From Candidatus Aminicenantota bacterium (GTDB lineage Bacteria; Acidobacteriota; Aminicenantia; UBA2199), in NCBI GenBank assembly GCA_026393835.1, contig JAPKZK010000121.1:1-64000 (forward strand): DNA of 64,000 nt, in the 5' to 3' direction. Every line of letters begins with the position of its first letter. The first letter of the stretch is position 1. The notes beneath the pieces are model-generated. The model was not told where the DNA came from. It saw only the letters and a program-made list of their open reading frames with translations, and did no database searches. Positions 27,442 through 35,269 of the stretch are shown piece by piece. The translations under genes were made by a program, and so were the position numbers.

Positions 27442-28977
27442 ATGAGTAAATTCTTTAATACCGCCGGGTTATGTAAACCGGAGAATCATTATATGGTGAA
27501 CCCCCTGAAACGTTTACTGAAAGTGGAGCAATTAATCAGGAATGAACTCAATTTTACGATACACGCGCCGCGGCAATCGGGAAAAACCACATATTTATAC
27601 GCACTGGCAAAAAAACTCAATGAAGAGGGAAAGTACATCGCATTGGTGGTTTCATTCGAACAAGCAGGATACAATAGTATCACGGTTGAAAAAGCCAATG
27701 AAATCCTTATCGATTGCATTTATCGCGCGGCCAGCCGGCAATTGCAACCCCACGAAGCCCCCCAAAAAAACCAGGACGCCCTGAGTGTCAAAAATTACCT
27801 GGAAGATTGGGCTTCTTCCCAGGAAAAAGCCATCGTTCTTTTTATCGATGAAATCGATGCCTTAATGGATGATGTTTTCATTTCAATTCTCAGGCAATTG
27901 AGAGACGGCTACCAGGCCAGACCGAAACATTTTCCCTCTTCCGTGGTTCTTGTCGGTTTGCGCGATGTCCGGGATTATAGGGCCAAAGTTCGCGACGACC
28001 AAAAATCCATGGGTACAGCGTCGCCCTTCAATATAAAAGCCGATTCACTTTTATTAAAAAATTTTTCGAAGCAAGAAGTATACGGATTACTGGAGCAGCA
28101 TACCCGGGAAACCGGGCAACTTTTTTCCGAAAAGGCGAAAGAAGAAATCTTTTTACTAGCCAATGGTCAGCCGTGGCTAACCAATGCCCTGGCCAATCAA
28201 ATCGTTTCCGAAATACTTGAAAATGATTATTCCGGGGAAATCACCCCGGGCATGGTAATGGAAGCGAAAAACCAATTGATCCTGCGCAGGGACACCCACC
28301 TGGATAGTCTCATCGACAAATTGAAGGAAGAAAATGTAAAATCCATCGTTCAAGCCATTATTAACGGCGACAATATAGTTTTCGATTCATTGAATGACCG
28401 GATTACGTATGTTAGAGATTTGGGTATAGTGAGTCAGACGGACCCGTTGGAGTTTGCCAACCCGATATATGCCGAGATTATCCCCCGTGTGATGGCGTAT
28501 TCTTTTCAAGCATCTTTACCCAGGGAAATTGCAGCGCCGTTCTTTCTTAACGCAAACAATGACCTCGACATGAAAAAAGTCATGCTGGCTTTCCAGGAGT
28601 TTTACAGGGAAAATGCGGAATCCTGGATAGACCGGTTCGAATTCAAGGAATCCGCCCATCATCTTTTGATGATGGCTTTTTTGCAGCGAATCGTAAATTC
28701 CGGCGGCGAGATTACCAGGGAAATGGCCGTAGGGAACGGGCGCGTCGATTTGCTGGTGAAATTCAATGGCCGACGTACCGCCGTGGAATTGAAAATCAAG
28801 CGCGGCGAGCAATCCATAAAAAAAGCCAAACAGCAGTTGAGTAATTACCTGGACCTATTGGGTTTAGCGGAGGGATACCTGGTGATATTTGATCCCGGGA
28901 AAGGGGCATGGGAGAAAAAGCTTTATTACCGGGAAACGGTATACAATGATAAGAAGATTATCATGGTTGGGCTTTGA
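27442..28977 (+). CDS. ATPase with C-terminal PD-(D/E)XK nuclease-like domain (second copy)
   Basis: 511 aa from the chosen ATG, which has AAGGAG seven bases upstream; a TTG at 27418 lies in frame. Walker A is APRQSGKTTYL and Walker B is IVLFIDEIDAL. A winged-helix-like middle (FDSLNDRITYVRDLGIV) is followed by GNGRVDLLVKFNGRRTAVELK, the D-ExK core of a PD-(D/E)XK nuclease. The order of parts matches the protein at 12728-14323. The function is not established; a nucleic-acid-directed ATPase is likely. It lies at the edge of a debris-rich accessory segment. Confidence 0.8.
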   Translation: MSKFFNTAGLCKPENHYMVNPLKRLLKVEQLIRNELNFTIHAPRQSGKTTYLYALAKKLNEEGKYIALVVSFEQAGYNSITVEKANEILIDCIYRAASRQLQPHEAPQKNQDALSVKNYLEDWASSQEKAIVLFIDEIDALMDDVFISILRQLRDGYQARPKHFPSSVVLVGLRDVRDYRAKVRDDQKSMGTASPFNIKADSLLLKNFSKQEVYGLLEQHTRETGQLFSEKAKEEIFLLANGQPWLTNALANQIVSEILENDYSGEITPGMVMEAKNQLILRRDTHLDSLIDKLKEENVKSIVQAIINGDNIVFDSLNDRITYVRDLGIVSQTDPLEFANPIYAEIIPRVMAYSFQASLPREIAAPFFLNANNDLDMKKVMLAFQEFYRENAESWIDRFEFKESAHHLLMMAFLQRIVNSGGEITREMAVGNGRVDLLVKFNGRRTAVELKIKRGEQSIKKAKQQLSNYLDLLGLAEGYLVIFDPGKGAWEKKLYYRETVYNDKKIIMVGL

Positions 28978-29224
28978 TTAATTTAAGAAGGGCGAACACG
29001 GGGGAAAGGGCGAATACTTGCCAATTATTTCTTTTATTATTTATTTCATATGCCTTATTTAATTCCTCTTTGGCATCCGCGTTGCCCTGATAAACAAGGA
29101 CACGCCGGAATTCCCGGCGCCCGATTGCTTCACTGGATTCATCCTCAATCTCTCGGCAAATGGCAATACGTTTTCGCAAATGCCCGCGCGCCGAAATACT
29201 CCATGGCCACCGCTTGATCTTCAT
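28961..29224 (-). pseudogene. Possible fragment beside the DUF4062 remnant
   Basis: An open frame of 87 codons partly antisense to the end of the ATPase gene. The middle (REIEDESSEAIGRREFRRVL, YQGNADAKEELNKAYEINNK) looks like real protein, while the ends do not. It may be the tail of the broken gene that begins at 29300. Confidence 0.25.
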
Positions 29225-29300
29225 ACCGGTTCACCACCTCGATGGCCTTTTGCCTGTACTCAATCAAATCCACATACGTCGAAGAAATAAATACCTTCAT
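29145..29300 (-). pseudogene. Truncated DUF4062 N-terminus
   Basis: A 51-codon frame from ATG 29300. It begins KVFISSTYVDLIEYRQKA and continues into MEYFGARAF, the typical opening of DUF4062 proteins (KVFISSTYxDLxxxR). It stops after about 50 residues, where full members continue for hundreds. This looks like the stump of a deleted gene. DUF4062 is found in proteins with TIR/STAND-like or effector domains, so a lost defence-type gene is possible. Confidence 0.6.
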
Positions 29301-29396
29301 GGTCCGTCACCCTGTCCTTCCCACTTTTGTATCCTCCAATTTACCATAAAAAGGAAAAAATTACAATCTTAGCCACGGACCAACACGGACAATTAG

Positions 29397-29422
29397 GTAG
29401 GGGCAGACCTCCGTGTCTGCCC
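29397..29422. repeat. GGGGCAGAC hairpin
   Basis: GTAGGGGCAGAC-CTCC-GTGTCTGCCC, a short palindrome of the same family as 26246, 38591 and 51581. Confidence 0.7.
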
Positions 29423-29567
29423 GTTTATTGCCCGGGCCTCTGGCCCATCTAATAAGAATTAATTTCTGACTGCCCACTTCCTCCGTCCGCACCTTTTTTT
29501 CAATAAGCGCTTGAGTTTATTTTCATTTTGTGATATTCAATACTTCTATGAAAGTTTCAGGATAACC

Positions 29568-29855
29568 ATGTATGAACGAATTTTAAAGCGCATCTGTGAG
29601 AAGATACACTATCGACAGTACGTAATGACGCAGCATGCCAGGAAAGAAATGATTGATGATGCGTTATCCATATACGACGTCGAACATGGTATCCTGACCG
29701 GTCGAATATTGGAACGGTAGAAAGACGCTGAGACTGCCGAATGGAAATACCGTATGAGAGGAAAAATCTTTAATAACGATAACATTGAAGTTGTTGTAAA
29801 ACTAAGTCCCACGGGTAAACTGGTCATTATTACAGTATACCTTTTGTATGAATAG
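29568..29855 (+). pseudogene. DUF4258-type toxin gene split by an amber codon
   Basis: From ATG 29568 the frame reads MYERILKRICEKIHYRQYVM...GILTGRILER, meets TAG at 29718-29720, then continues in frame for 44 residues (KDAETAEWKYRMRGKIF...LVIITVYLLYE) to TAG at 29853. The two halves together are a normal-length DUF4258 protein. TAG at a site where Q (CAG) would fit suggests a single C-to-T change. The YgiT-type gene follows 12 bases later with AGGAGG, as in MqsR/MqsA-like toxin-antitoxin pairs. Sequencing error or stop read-through remain possible. Confidence 0.7.
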
Positions 29856-29867
29856 GAGGATATTAAT

Positions 29868-30095
29868 ATGATTTGCGATATATGCGGTCATGAGGGCGTA
29901 CGGATCCGAAAAGTTACCGAAACCTGTGGCAAAGGAAAAGATTTACTGGTGATCGAAAATATCCCGATGGTGAGTTGTCCGAATTGCGGGGAGAGTTATT
30001 TTTCAGCAGATACTCTTCATGAAATTGAACGTATCAAGCTGCACCGTCACAGCTTTGCCGCCCGACGCCCCGTCGAAGTTGCCAATTTTGCATAA
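29868..30095 (+). CDS. YgiT-type zinc-finger antitoxin-like protein
   Basis: A 75-aa protein. CDICGHEG and CPNCGESYF provide a four-cysteine zinc site of the YgiT/MqsA N-terminal type. The C-terminus lacks the HTH of full-length MqsA. AGGAGG precedes the ATG. It is paired with the amber-interrupted DUF4258 gene just upstream. It may now be an orphan antitoxin. Confidence 0.8.
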   Translation: MICDICGHEGVRIRKVTETCGKGKDLLVIENIPMVSCPNCGESYFSADTLHEIERIKLHRHSFAARRPVEVANFA

Positions 30096-30223
30096 TTCCT
30101 TAACCTGCCCACGAAAAGGGGACGGGGACAGTCAAAATTATCTATAAACGGGCGCACACTTGTAACGGAATTCAAAAAAGATGTTACCCAGAGAATATAT
30201 AATCAAACAGGGGAATTACTTCA

Positions 30224-30559
30224 ATGGCTCAAAGAAATAGCAGGATAAACACACAGCTTAATAAGGAACTGAGGCATATGCTTAAAGAGAAGGGGATTAA
30301 TACAGACAAAATTGTGGTCTTTGGCTCTTTTGCACGGGGAACTGAAAACAAGGACAGCGATATAGACCTGATTATCGTATCAAAAACCTTCAGGGGAAAG
30401 AGTGTTTTTGAACGTATCGAATTAACCACAGGCATCGGCAGAAAGCTTGTAAAAACCTTTAAAAAACCTTTTGATCTCATGTTCTATTCCGACCTGGAAT
30501 GGGAGGATGGGGGCTCTGTGGTAATTCATGCCGCCAAACAAGAAGGGATCCTTTTGTAG
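30224..30559 (+). CDS. Minimal nucleotidyltransferase (MntA-like)
   Basis: A 111-aa nucleotidyltransferase-fold protein. VVFGSFARGTENKDSDIDLI carries the GS(F)xRG-x6-SDxD signature with both metal aspartates, and FDLMFYSDLEW may hold the third acid. Such proteins are usually antitoxins paired with a HEPN ribonuclease and act by AMPylating it. No HEPN gene is adjacent; the convergent neighbour is a different protein. It is flanked on both sides by GGGGACAGTCAAA tags (30124 and 30566), suggesting a mobile cassette. Confidence 0.8.
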   Translation: MAQRNSRINTQLNKELRHMLKEKGINTDKIVVFGSFARGTENKDSDIDLIIVSKTFRGKSVFERIELTTGIGRKLVKTFKKPFDLMFYSDLEWEDGGSVVIHAAKQEGILL

Positions 30560-30573
30560 GGTCTTGGGGACAG

Positions 30574-30909
30574 TCAAATTTTTTCTCCTCTTAGATGATG
30601 CACCCTGGCTAGAATAGTTAAGAACTCCTTTTTCTCCATCTCCATCATCTCCCAATCCATAAAATCACCCTCGACCTCATTACTGTGCTTCTCTTCAATC
30701 TCCCCTTCATCCCAGGTTCTCTCAAATTCATTAAACGTACGTCCATATTTTTTTTCAAACTTCAATATCTCCCGGCGGTACTTTTCCAACTGAGCCTCCA
30801 TTGCGGAAAGAAGAAATGAGTTGATTTTCTCTTTAAGAATTTCTTTGCCAAAGGACTCAAGCATTGCCTTATAAAGGGTTTTATCTATCTCGACAACATT
30901 AGTCTTCAT
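30574..30909 (-). CDS. Small hypothetical protein with ribbon-like N-terminus
   Basis: A 111-aa charged, helical protein. The first 45 residues (TNVVEIDKTLYKAMLESF, ILKEKINSFLLSAMEAQ) resemble antitoxin-type dimerisation/DNA-binding regions. The rest is a long coiled helix with an acidic patch. GGAGG precedes the ATG. No family is recognised. Antitoxin-like is a guess based on size and setting. Confidence 0.55.
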   Translation of the reverse strand: MKTNVVEIDKTLYKAMLESFGKEILKEKINSFLLSAMEAQLEKYRREILKFEKKYGRTFNEFERTWDEGEIEEKHSNEVEGDFMDWEMMEMEKKEFLTILARVHHLRGEKI

Positions 30910-31075
30910 GTCATCCTCCAGTTTCTGAGTCTATAAGTATAACATTTTCTTCGATTGAAACATAACCCCCGGTCAACATATCTGAAAAAACATACGTCAC
31001 CTGTCCACGTATGGGCGATTACACGTTACAGCGATTAACACAGATTTCTCTCTTACCTTCTTACCTTCTTTCTTT

Positions 31076-31130
31076 TTCCGCTCTTCCTGTTTTTTCTTCA
31101 TCATTCATCATTCATCATTCATCATTCTAT
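31076..31130. repeat. 55-bp dispersed repeat, second copy
   Basis: Nearly identical to 194-248: TTCCGCTCTTCCTG followed by a T-run and ATTCATC heptamers. It lies just upstream of the cdd promoter. Confidence 0.75.
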
Positions 31131-31142
31131 ATAAAGATAACC

Positions 31143-31171
31143 TTGACTTATCATTCTCATTCTATTAGAAT
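31143..31171 (+). promoter_or_regulatory. Promoter of cdd-pdp
   Basis: TTGACT, 17 bases, TAGAAT, 27 bases before the cdd ATG. GCGAGGTA serves as ribosome site. Confidence 0.65.
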
Positions 31172-31198
31172 AGTCCCTGTTTAAAGCGAGGTAATGCC

Positions 31199-31588
31199 AT
31201 GAATTTTGAAAAGCTTCTAAAAGCTGCCCAACAAATTAAGGAAAAAGCCTATGCCCCTTATTCGAATTTCCACGTCGGCGCCGCCCTATTAACCCCCTCG
31301 GGGAAAATGTACACGGGCTGCAACGTCGAAAATACTTCCTACGGCCTCACCATCTGCGCCGAACGAAACGCTATTTTCCAGATGATCAACGACGGCCAAC
31401 ATGAGATCGGCGAAATCCTGGTCATCGGCGATACGGACCAATTCCTCCCCCCCTGCGGCGCCTGCCGACAGGTAATCGCTGAATTCGCATCAAAAGATAC
31501 CATTATATATATGTGCAACCGAAACGGCCAATTCAAAAAAACCTCCGTCGCCGAAATCATCCCTTTTTCTTTTGCCCTGGATAAATAA
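31199..31588 (+). CDS. cdd: Cytidine deaminase
   Basis: A 129-aa homotetrameric-type enzyme that converts cytidine or deoxycytidine to (deoxy)uridine. Zinc site and catalytic Glu are visible in TICAERNAIF (CAE) and PPCGACRQVI (PCxxC). The opening AYAPYSNFHVGAAL is diagnostic. It is followed after three bases by the pyrimidine phosphorylase gene, a common nucleoside salvage pair. Confidence 0.96.
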   Translation: MNFEKLLKAAQQIKEKAYAPYSNFHVGAALLTPSGKMYTGCNVENTSYGLTICAERNAIFQMINDGQHEIGEILVIGDTDQFLPPCGACRQVIAEFASKDTIIYMCNRNGQFKKTSVAEIIPFSFALDK

Positions 31589-31591
31589 AAA

Positions 31592-32923
31592 ATGAATAAC
31601 CTGAATAATAATTTCAATATTTCCGAAATCATCACCAGGAAAAGAGACGGCCTGGAACTGTCTACAGACGAAATCCAGTATTTCATCGACGGCTATGTCA
31701 AAGACGAAATCAAAGATTACCAGGCCGCCGCCCTGCTGATGGCGATTTATATCCGCGGCCTAAACGGGCGCGAACTGGCCGACCTGACCCAAATCATGAT
31801 GCTCTCCGGCGACCATATATCCCTGGACGATATCGAAGGAAAAAAAATCGACAAGCACAGCACCGGCGGCGTCGGCGATAAAGTGAGCTTTATCGTTTCG
31901 CCCCTGGTAGCAGCCAGCGGCGTGAAAGTTCCCATGCTCTCGGGCCGCTCCCTGGGCCACACCGGCGGCACACTGGATAAACTGGAATCCATCCCGGGGA
32001 TGAATATTTCCCTGGATACGGACGCATTCAAACGTGTACTCAAGGATGTGGGCATGGTGATTTGCGGCCAAACAGCCAATATCGTCCCGGCGGACCGGAA
32101 ACTCTACGCCCTCCGGGATACGACGGCCACGGTCAACAGCATCCCTTTGATATGCGCCAGTATCATGAGCAAGAAACTGGCCCTGGGGACGGACGGTATG
32201 GTGCTGGATGTCAAAACCGGCAGCGGCGCGTTTATGCGCAAAATGGAAGACTCGATGGAACTCTGCAAAACCATGGTGGCCACGGGCGAAAAAGCGGGCC
32301 GGACGACTATCGGACTGATTACCGACATGGACCAACCCCTGGGTAATAACGTGGGCAATTCCCTGGAAATCATGGAATCGATCGAAGCCCTGAAAGGCAA
32401 TGGCCCCGCCGACCTGATGGAGGTGACGTTCCACCTGGGCGCGGCCATGCTAATGGCCGCCGGGGTTGAAACGGATTTCAACCAGGCCATGGTTCGCCTG
32501 GAAAAAGCATTGAAATCGGGTGAGCCGCTGCGTATCTTCCGGGAATTTATCGCCGCTCAAGAAGGAAACGCGGCTGTTTGCGATGATTATTCCTTGTTTC
32601 CCCAGTGCAAATTCCAGGAACCCTTGAAAGCCAAAAGCACGGGATACATCGAAAAAATCGATGCGTATGAGGTGGGGATGGCCGCCATCGATATCGGCGC
32701 CGGGCGCAGGAAAAAAGAAGATGCTATCGATTACGGCGCCGGGTTTGTGTTTCATAAGAAAGTCGGCGATAAAATAAAGAAAGGCGAAGCGATTCTTACG
32801 ATTTACACCAATAATCCAGGGTGCATCGAAGGGGCTAAAGAGAGATTAAAGAAAGCGATTCTCATAAGTGATGAAAAAGTTTCAAAGCCCAAAATGGTTC
32901 ATTTCATGCTGCAAAAACAATAA
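31592..32923 (+). CDS. pdp: Pyrimidine-nucleoside/thymidine phosphorylase
   Basis: A 443-aa enzyme that phosphorolyses uridine or thymidine to base plus (deoxy)ribose-1-phosphate. KIDKHSTGGVGDKVSF is the family's phosphate-binding signature, and SGRSLGHTGGTLDKLE and KKLALGTDGMVLDVKTGSGAF are also conserved. The length matches Pdp of Firmicutes. It acts with cdd in pyrimidine salvage. The ribose phosphate could feed transketolase, encoded 2.3 kb on. Confidence 0.95.
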   Translation: MNNLNNNFNISEIITRKRDGLELSTDEIQYFIDGYVKDEIKDYQAAALLMAIYIRGLNGRELADLTQIMMLSGDHISLDDIEGKKIDKHSTGGVGDKVSFIVSPLVAASGVKVPMLSGRSLGHTGGTLDKLESIPGMNISLDTDAFKRVLKDVGMVICGQTANIVPADRKLYALRDTTATVNSIPLICASIMSKKLALGTDGMVLDVKTGSGAFMRKMEDSMELCKTMVATGEKAGRTTIGLITDMDQPLGNNVGNSLEIMESIEALKGNGPADLMEVTFHLGAAMLMAAGVETDFNQAMVRLEKALKSGEPLRIFREFIAAQEGNAAVCDDYSLFPQCKFQEPLKAKSTGYIEKIDAYEVGMAAIDIGAGRRKKEDAIDYGAGFVFHKKVGDKIKKGEAILTIYTNNPGCIEGAKERLKKAILISDEKVSKPKMVHFMLQKQ

Positions 32924-32941
32924 ACAAAAGTTTTAGGAAGT

Positions 32942-32971
32942 CCAGAAACCCTTTTTCAAAAGGGTTTCTGG
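32942..32971. terminator. Bidirectional terminator
   Basis: CCAGAAACCCTTTT and AAAAGGGTTTCTGG form a 12-14 bp perfect stem between the convergent pdp and MFS genes. Confidence 0.85.
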
Positions 32972-32986
32972 TCGCCGAAGGCAATA

Positions 32987-34345
32987 TTAATGAGCGCCTT
33001 TTTTCCCAGGCATTGCGTGCCAGATGCGCAGGAGTAAGAGGAACCCGATAATACTGAAAGGCAGTAAGAACATAGGCCAGTAGTCCCAATTCTTAGTGGT
33101 GAGGATGCCTAGGGCAAAGGATTGAACGCCGGTGCCGAGGTAAACGAAACCGTCGATCACACCGACCGCCGTGCCTGCGCCTTTACGGCCGCCGAAATCC
33201 ATGGTGGCGGTTCCGGACAGCATACCGTGGGTCCCGATTACACAAATAGACATGACGAAAATAAGGGCAGCCAATACCCAGCCGTTAGTGAGAGAGAAAA
33301 ACATGCCCACGATGCAAAAGGTCAGTAACCCGTAGAACAAGCCGGCGGAAGGTCCGCGGCGGGACTGGAATAGTTTATCGCTGATGATTCCCGCGGCCAT
33401 GCCGCCAATGATCCCGGCGATCCACAGCAGCAGTCCCCAGTTATCCAGCGTATATTTCCAACCGGCGCCGACGCTGAGCCCGGAGGATAATTGTTCTTTG
33501 GCATAGATAGGGAACCAGTGCATCACACCGTTGCGCAGCACCCCGGTGCAGAACTCGATAAGGGCCACGGTTAAAATGACCGGGTGGGTCAAGATGCGTT
33601 TAAACAATTGCAGGGCCGGTACTTTTTCCTCCAGGTTTTCGCCGCTGGATTCATCGCCGGTATCGAAATCCGCGTGTCCGGCTTTGGTAGGGGTATCTTT
33701 CAGCAGGAAAATTTCAACCAGGAAGAAAACGAAAAGTAGTACGGCCGGAGAGAGGAAAGCCCACCACAGGGCGTCCCCGCCGTCGAATCCTTTTCCTTTC
33801 ACCAGGGGCGATGCCAGGATGCGGCCGGTGACATCGAAAGCCAGGAAGATACCGGAGGCGATCATAATACCGAAAATTCCCGAAAACACGCCCCGTTCGC
33901 GTACATGGAACCAATGGGCGTTGACTTTGACGATGGAGACGGCGCCGTAGCTCTGGAAATACATGTTGGCGGCGTACAGCAGGGTAAATACGAGGCTTAA
34001 CGGGGCATTGGCCGGGTTGGACAGGCTTAATGCGTATTGCAGATAGAGGGCCATGCACAGGTTCATGGCCCCGGCGCCGAAGGCGGCGATGAGGATTCCT
34101 TTTTTGCCGCCGATGCGGTCCACCAGGGGGCCATTGATTAAAAATGAAAGGGCATAGACCACGGCCCCTACCCCGAATATCAGACCGAAATCCTCTTTGG
34201 TCATGAGGTTGCCCAGGGCATTCTTGGCCACGGTCAGGTTATAGCGTCCCATGTAGAGCAGCGCATAGGTGATTCCCATGGGGAACCAATTTAATATGCG
34301 ACGAAAACGGAAAGCTTGTGTATGTTTAATATATTCATCGATCAT
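32987..34345 (-). CDS. MFS transporter, organophosphate:phosphate antiporter-like
   Basis: A 452-aa inner-membrane carrier with about 12 membrane segments. NWFPMGITYALLYMGRYNLT is the typical first helix of GlpT/UhpT-type transporters (with conserved Arg after MG), and GPLVDRIGGKKGI is the MFS loop 2-3 motif. It probably exchanges a sugar phosphate or glycerol-3-phosphate for phosphate. It is four bases downstream of the P-loop protein gene, in one transcript. Confidence 0.85.
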   Translation of the reverse strand: MIDEYIKHTQAFRFRRILNWFPMGITYALLYMGRYNLTVAKNALGNLMTKEDFGLIFGVGAVVYALSFLINGPLVDRIGGKKGILIAAFGAGAMNLCMALYLQYALSLSNPANAPLSLVFTLLYAANMYFQSYGAVSIVKVNAHWFHVRERGVFSGIFGIMIASGIFLAFDVTGRILASPLVKGKGFDGGDALWWAFLSPAVLLFVFFLVEIFLLKDTPTKAGHADFDTGDESSGENLEEKVPALQLFKRILTHPVILTVALIEFCTGVLRNGVMHWFPIYAKEQLSSGLSVGAGWKYTLDNWGLLLWIAGIIGGMAAGIISDKLFQSRRGPSAGLFYGLLTFCIVGMFFSLTNGWVLAALIFVMSICVIGTHGMLSGTATMDFGGRKGAGTAVGVIDGFVYLGTGVQSFALGILTTKNWDYWPMFLLPFSIIGFLLLLRIWHAMPGKKGAH

Positions 34346-34349
34346 TGGA

Positions 34350-35102
34350 TTACCTCCGGGTATGTAGTTGCCACAAGGGGTTTAGTACTTCTTCCAGGTG
34401 TGCGCCCAGGATATCGGGTTTGTCTGTTTTTTCCGGCATATTATCGAAGACGCCGTAAGGCACTTTAAACCGGTTTACCTGGAGATATCCCGGGTCGGAA
34501 GCGAATTCTTCCCAGTCGGAATCTTTATAGAGCATTTCCATTTTGATGTCTTCCAGTGCGTGTTCCAGGATGGAATCCGGTTTGTCCGGGTTATATCGCC
34601 GGCGGTTCTTGCGCGTGGATTCCTCGAAATCCACTTTGATGTAGAGGGTCGCGGCTTTTTGCAGGATTTCCTCGGAGAGATAACTGTAAGCGGTTTTGAA
34701 ACCGCCGTGTTCCGAGCCGCGGGAGAATTCCAGGATGGCGGTGTTATTGTTTTTGTAAAAGTCCGGTTTGTCCCGGAGCAGTTTCTTATATTGGTGATTG
34801 ATCTTCTTAATCAAGAAGTTCCAGTACCATTTTTCCTTAAAGACGTAGCCGTTGTAGGTTTTGCCTTTGTATTGGAAGGTTTTGTTAGAGATAAGGCGGG
34901 GGAGGTTCATTTGTTCCAGCAAGTCGTCGTCTTCGAAGTCTTCCCATAGGAATGGGAAATCGTCGATTTCCACGAAATCGCCGATGTGGAAGCGGCGGAT
35001 TCGTTCCGGGGTAGGGATTTTCTTAAGATAATCGATTACTTCGGATTTGCCGGCGGCGGGTCTGCCGTTCAGGATGATAATTTCAAACGTTTTTTTCTCC
35101 AT
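34350..35102 (-). CDS. P-loop kinase-like hypothetical protein
   Basis: A 250-aa protein. Walker A is LNGRPAAGKSEV (residues about 11-22), and the rest is alpha/beta and rich in charged residues, with RKNRRRYNPDKPDS resembling a nucleoside-kinase lid. No specific family is recognised. It precedes the MFS carrier in the same transcript, so it may phosphorylate a small molecule, but this is only inference. Confidence 0.65.
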   Translation of the reverse strand: MEKKTFEIIILNGRPAAGKSEVIDYLKKIPTPERIRRFHIGDFVEIDDFPFLWEDFEDDDLLEQMNLPRLISNKTFQYKGKTYNGYVFKEKWYWNFLIKKINHQYKKLLRDKPDFYKNNNTAILEFSRGSEHGGFKTAYSYLSEEILQKAATLYIKVDFEESTRKNRRRYNPDKPDSILEHALEDIKMEMLYKDSDWEEFASDPGYLQVNRFKVPYGVFDNMPEKTDKPDILGAHLEEVLNPLWQLHTRR

Positions 35103-35195
35103 ATGGGCTCCTTTTAAGATGTTTTATAAATTTCTGATCAATAAAGTGCATTCCTTATTATAATCATTTTTTTTGTGATAATCAAGAGTGTTGGG

Positions 35196-35224
35196 TTGAC
35201 AATCACTCAAATAAATAAGATAAT
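35196..35224 (+). promoter_or_regulatory. Promoter of transketolase gene
   Basis: TTGACA, 17 bases, GATAAT, about 45 bases before the ATG. CAGGAGGAAG lies before the start as a strong ribosome site. Confidence 0.65.
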
Positions 35225-35269
35225 AATATATCATTCCAAAACGTCTCTTGCTCCAGGAGGAAGAATACA

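Noticed and set aside
30224..30909. MntA-HEPN toxin-antitoxin pair
   Set aside because: The neighbour at 30574 is convergent and lacks the HEPN Rx4-6H motif, so the pair is not supported.
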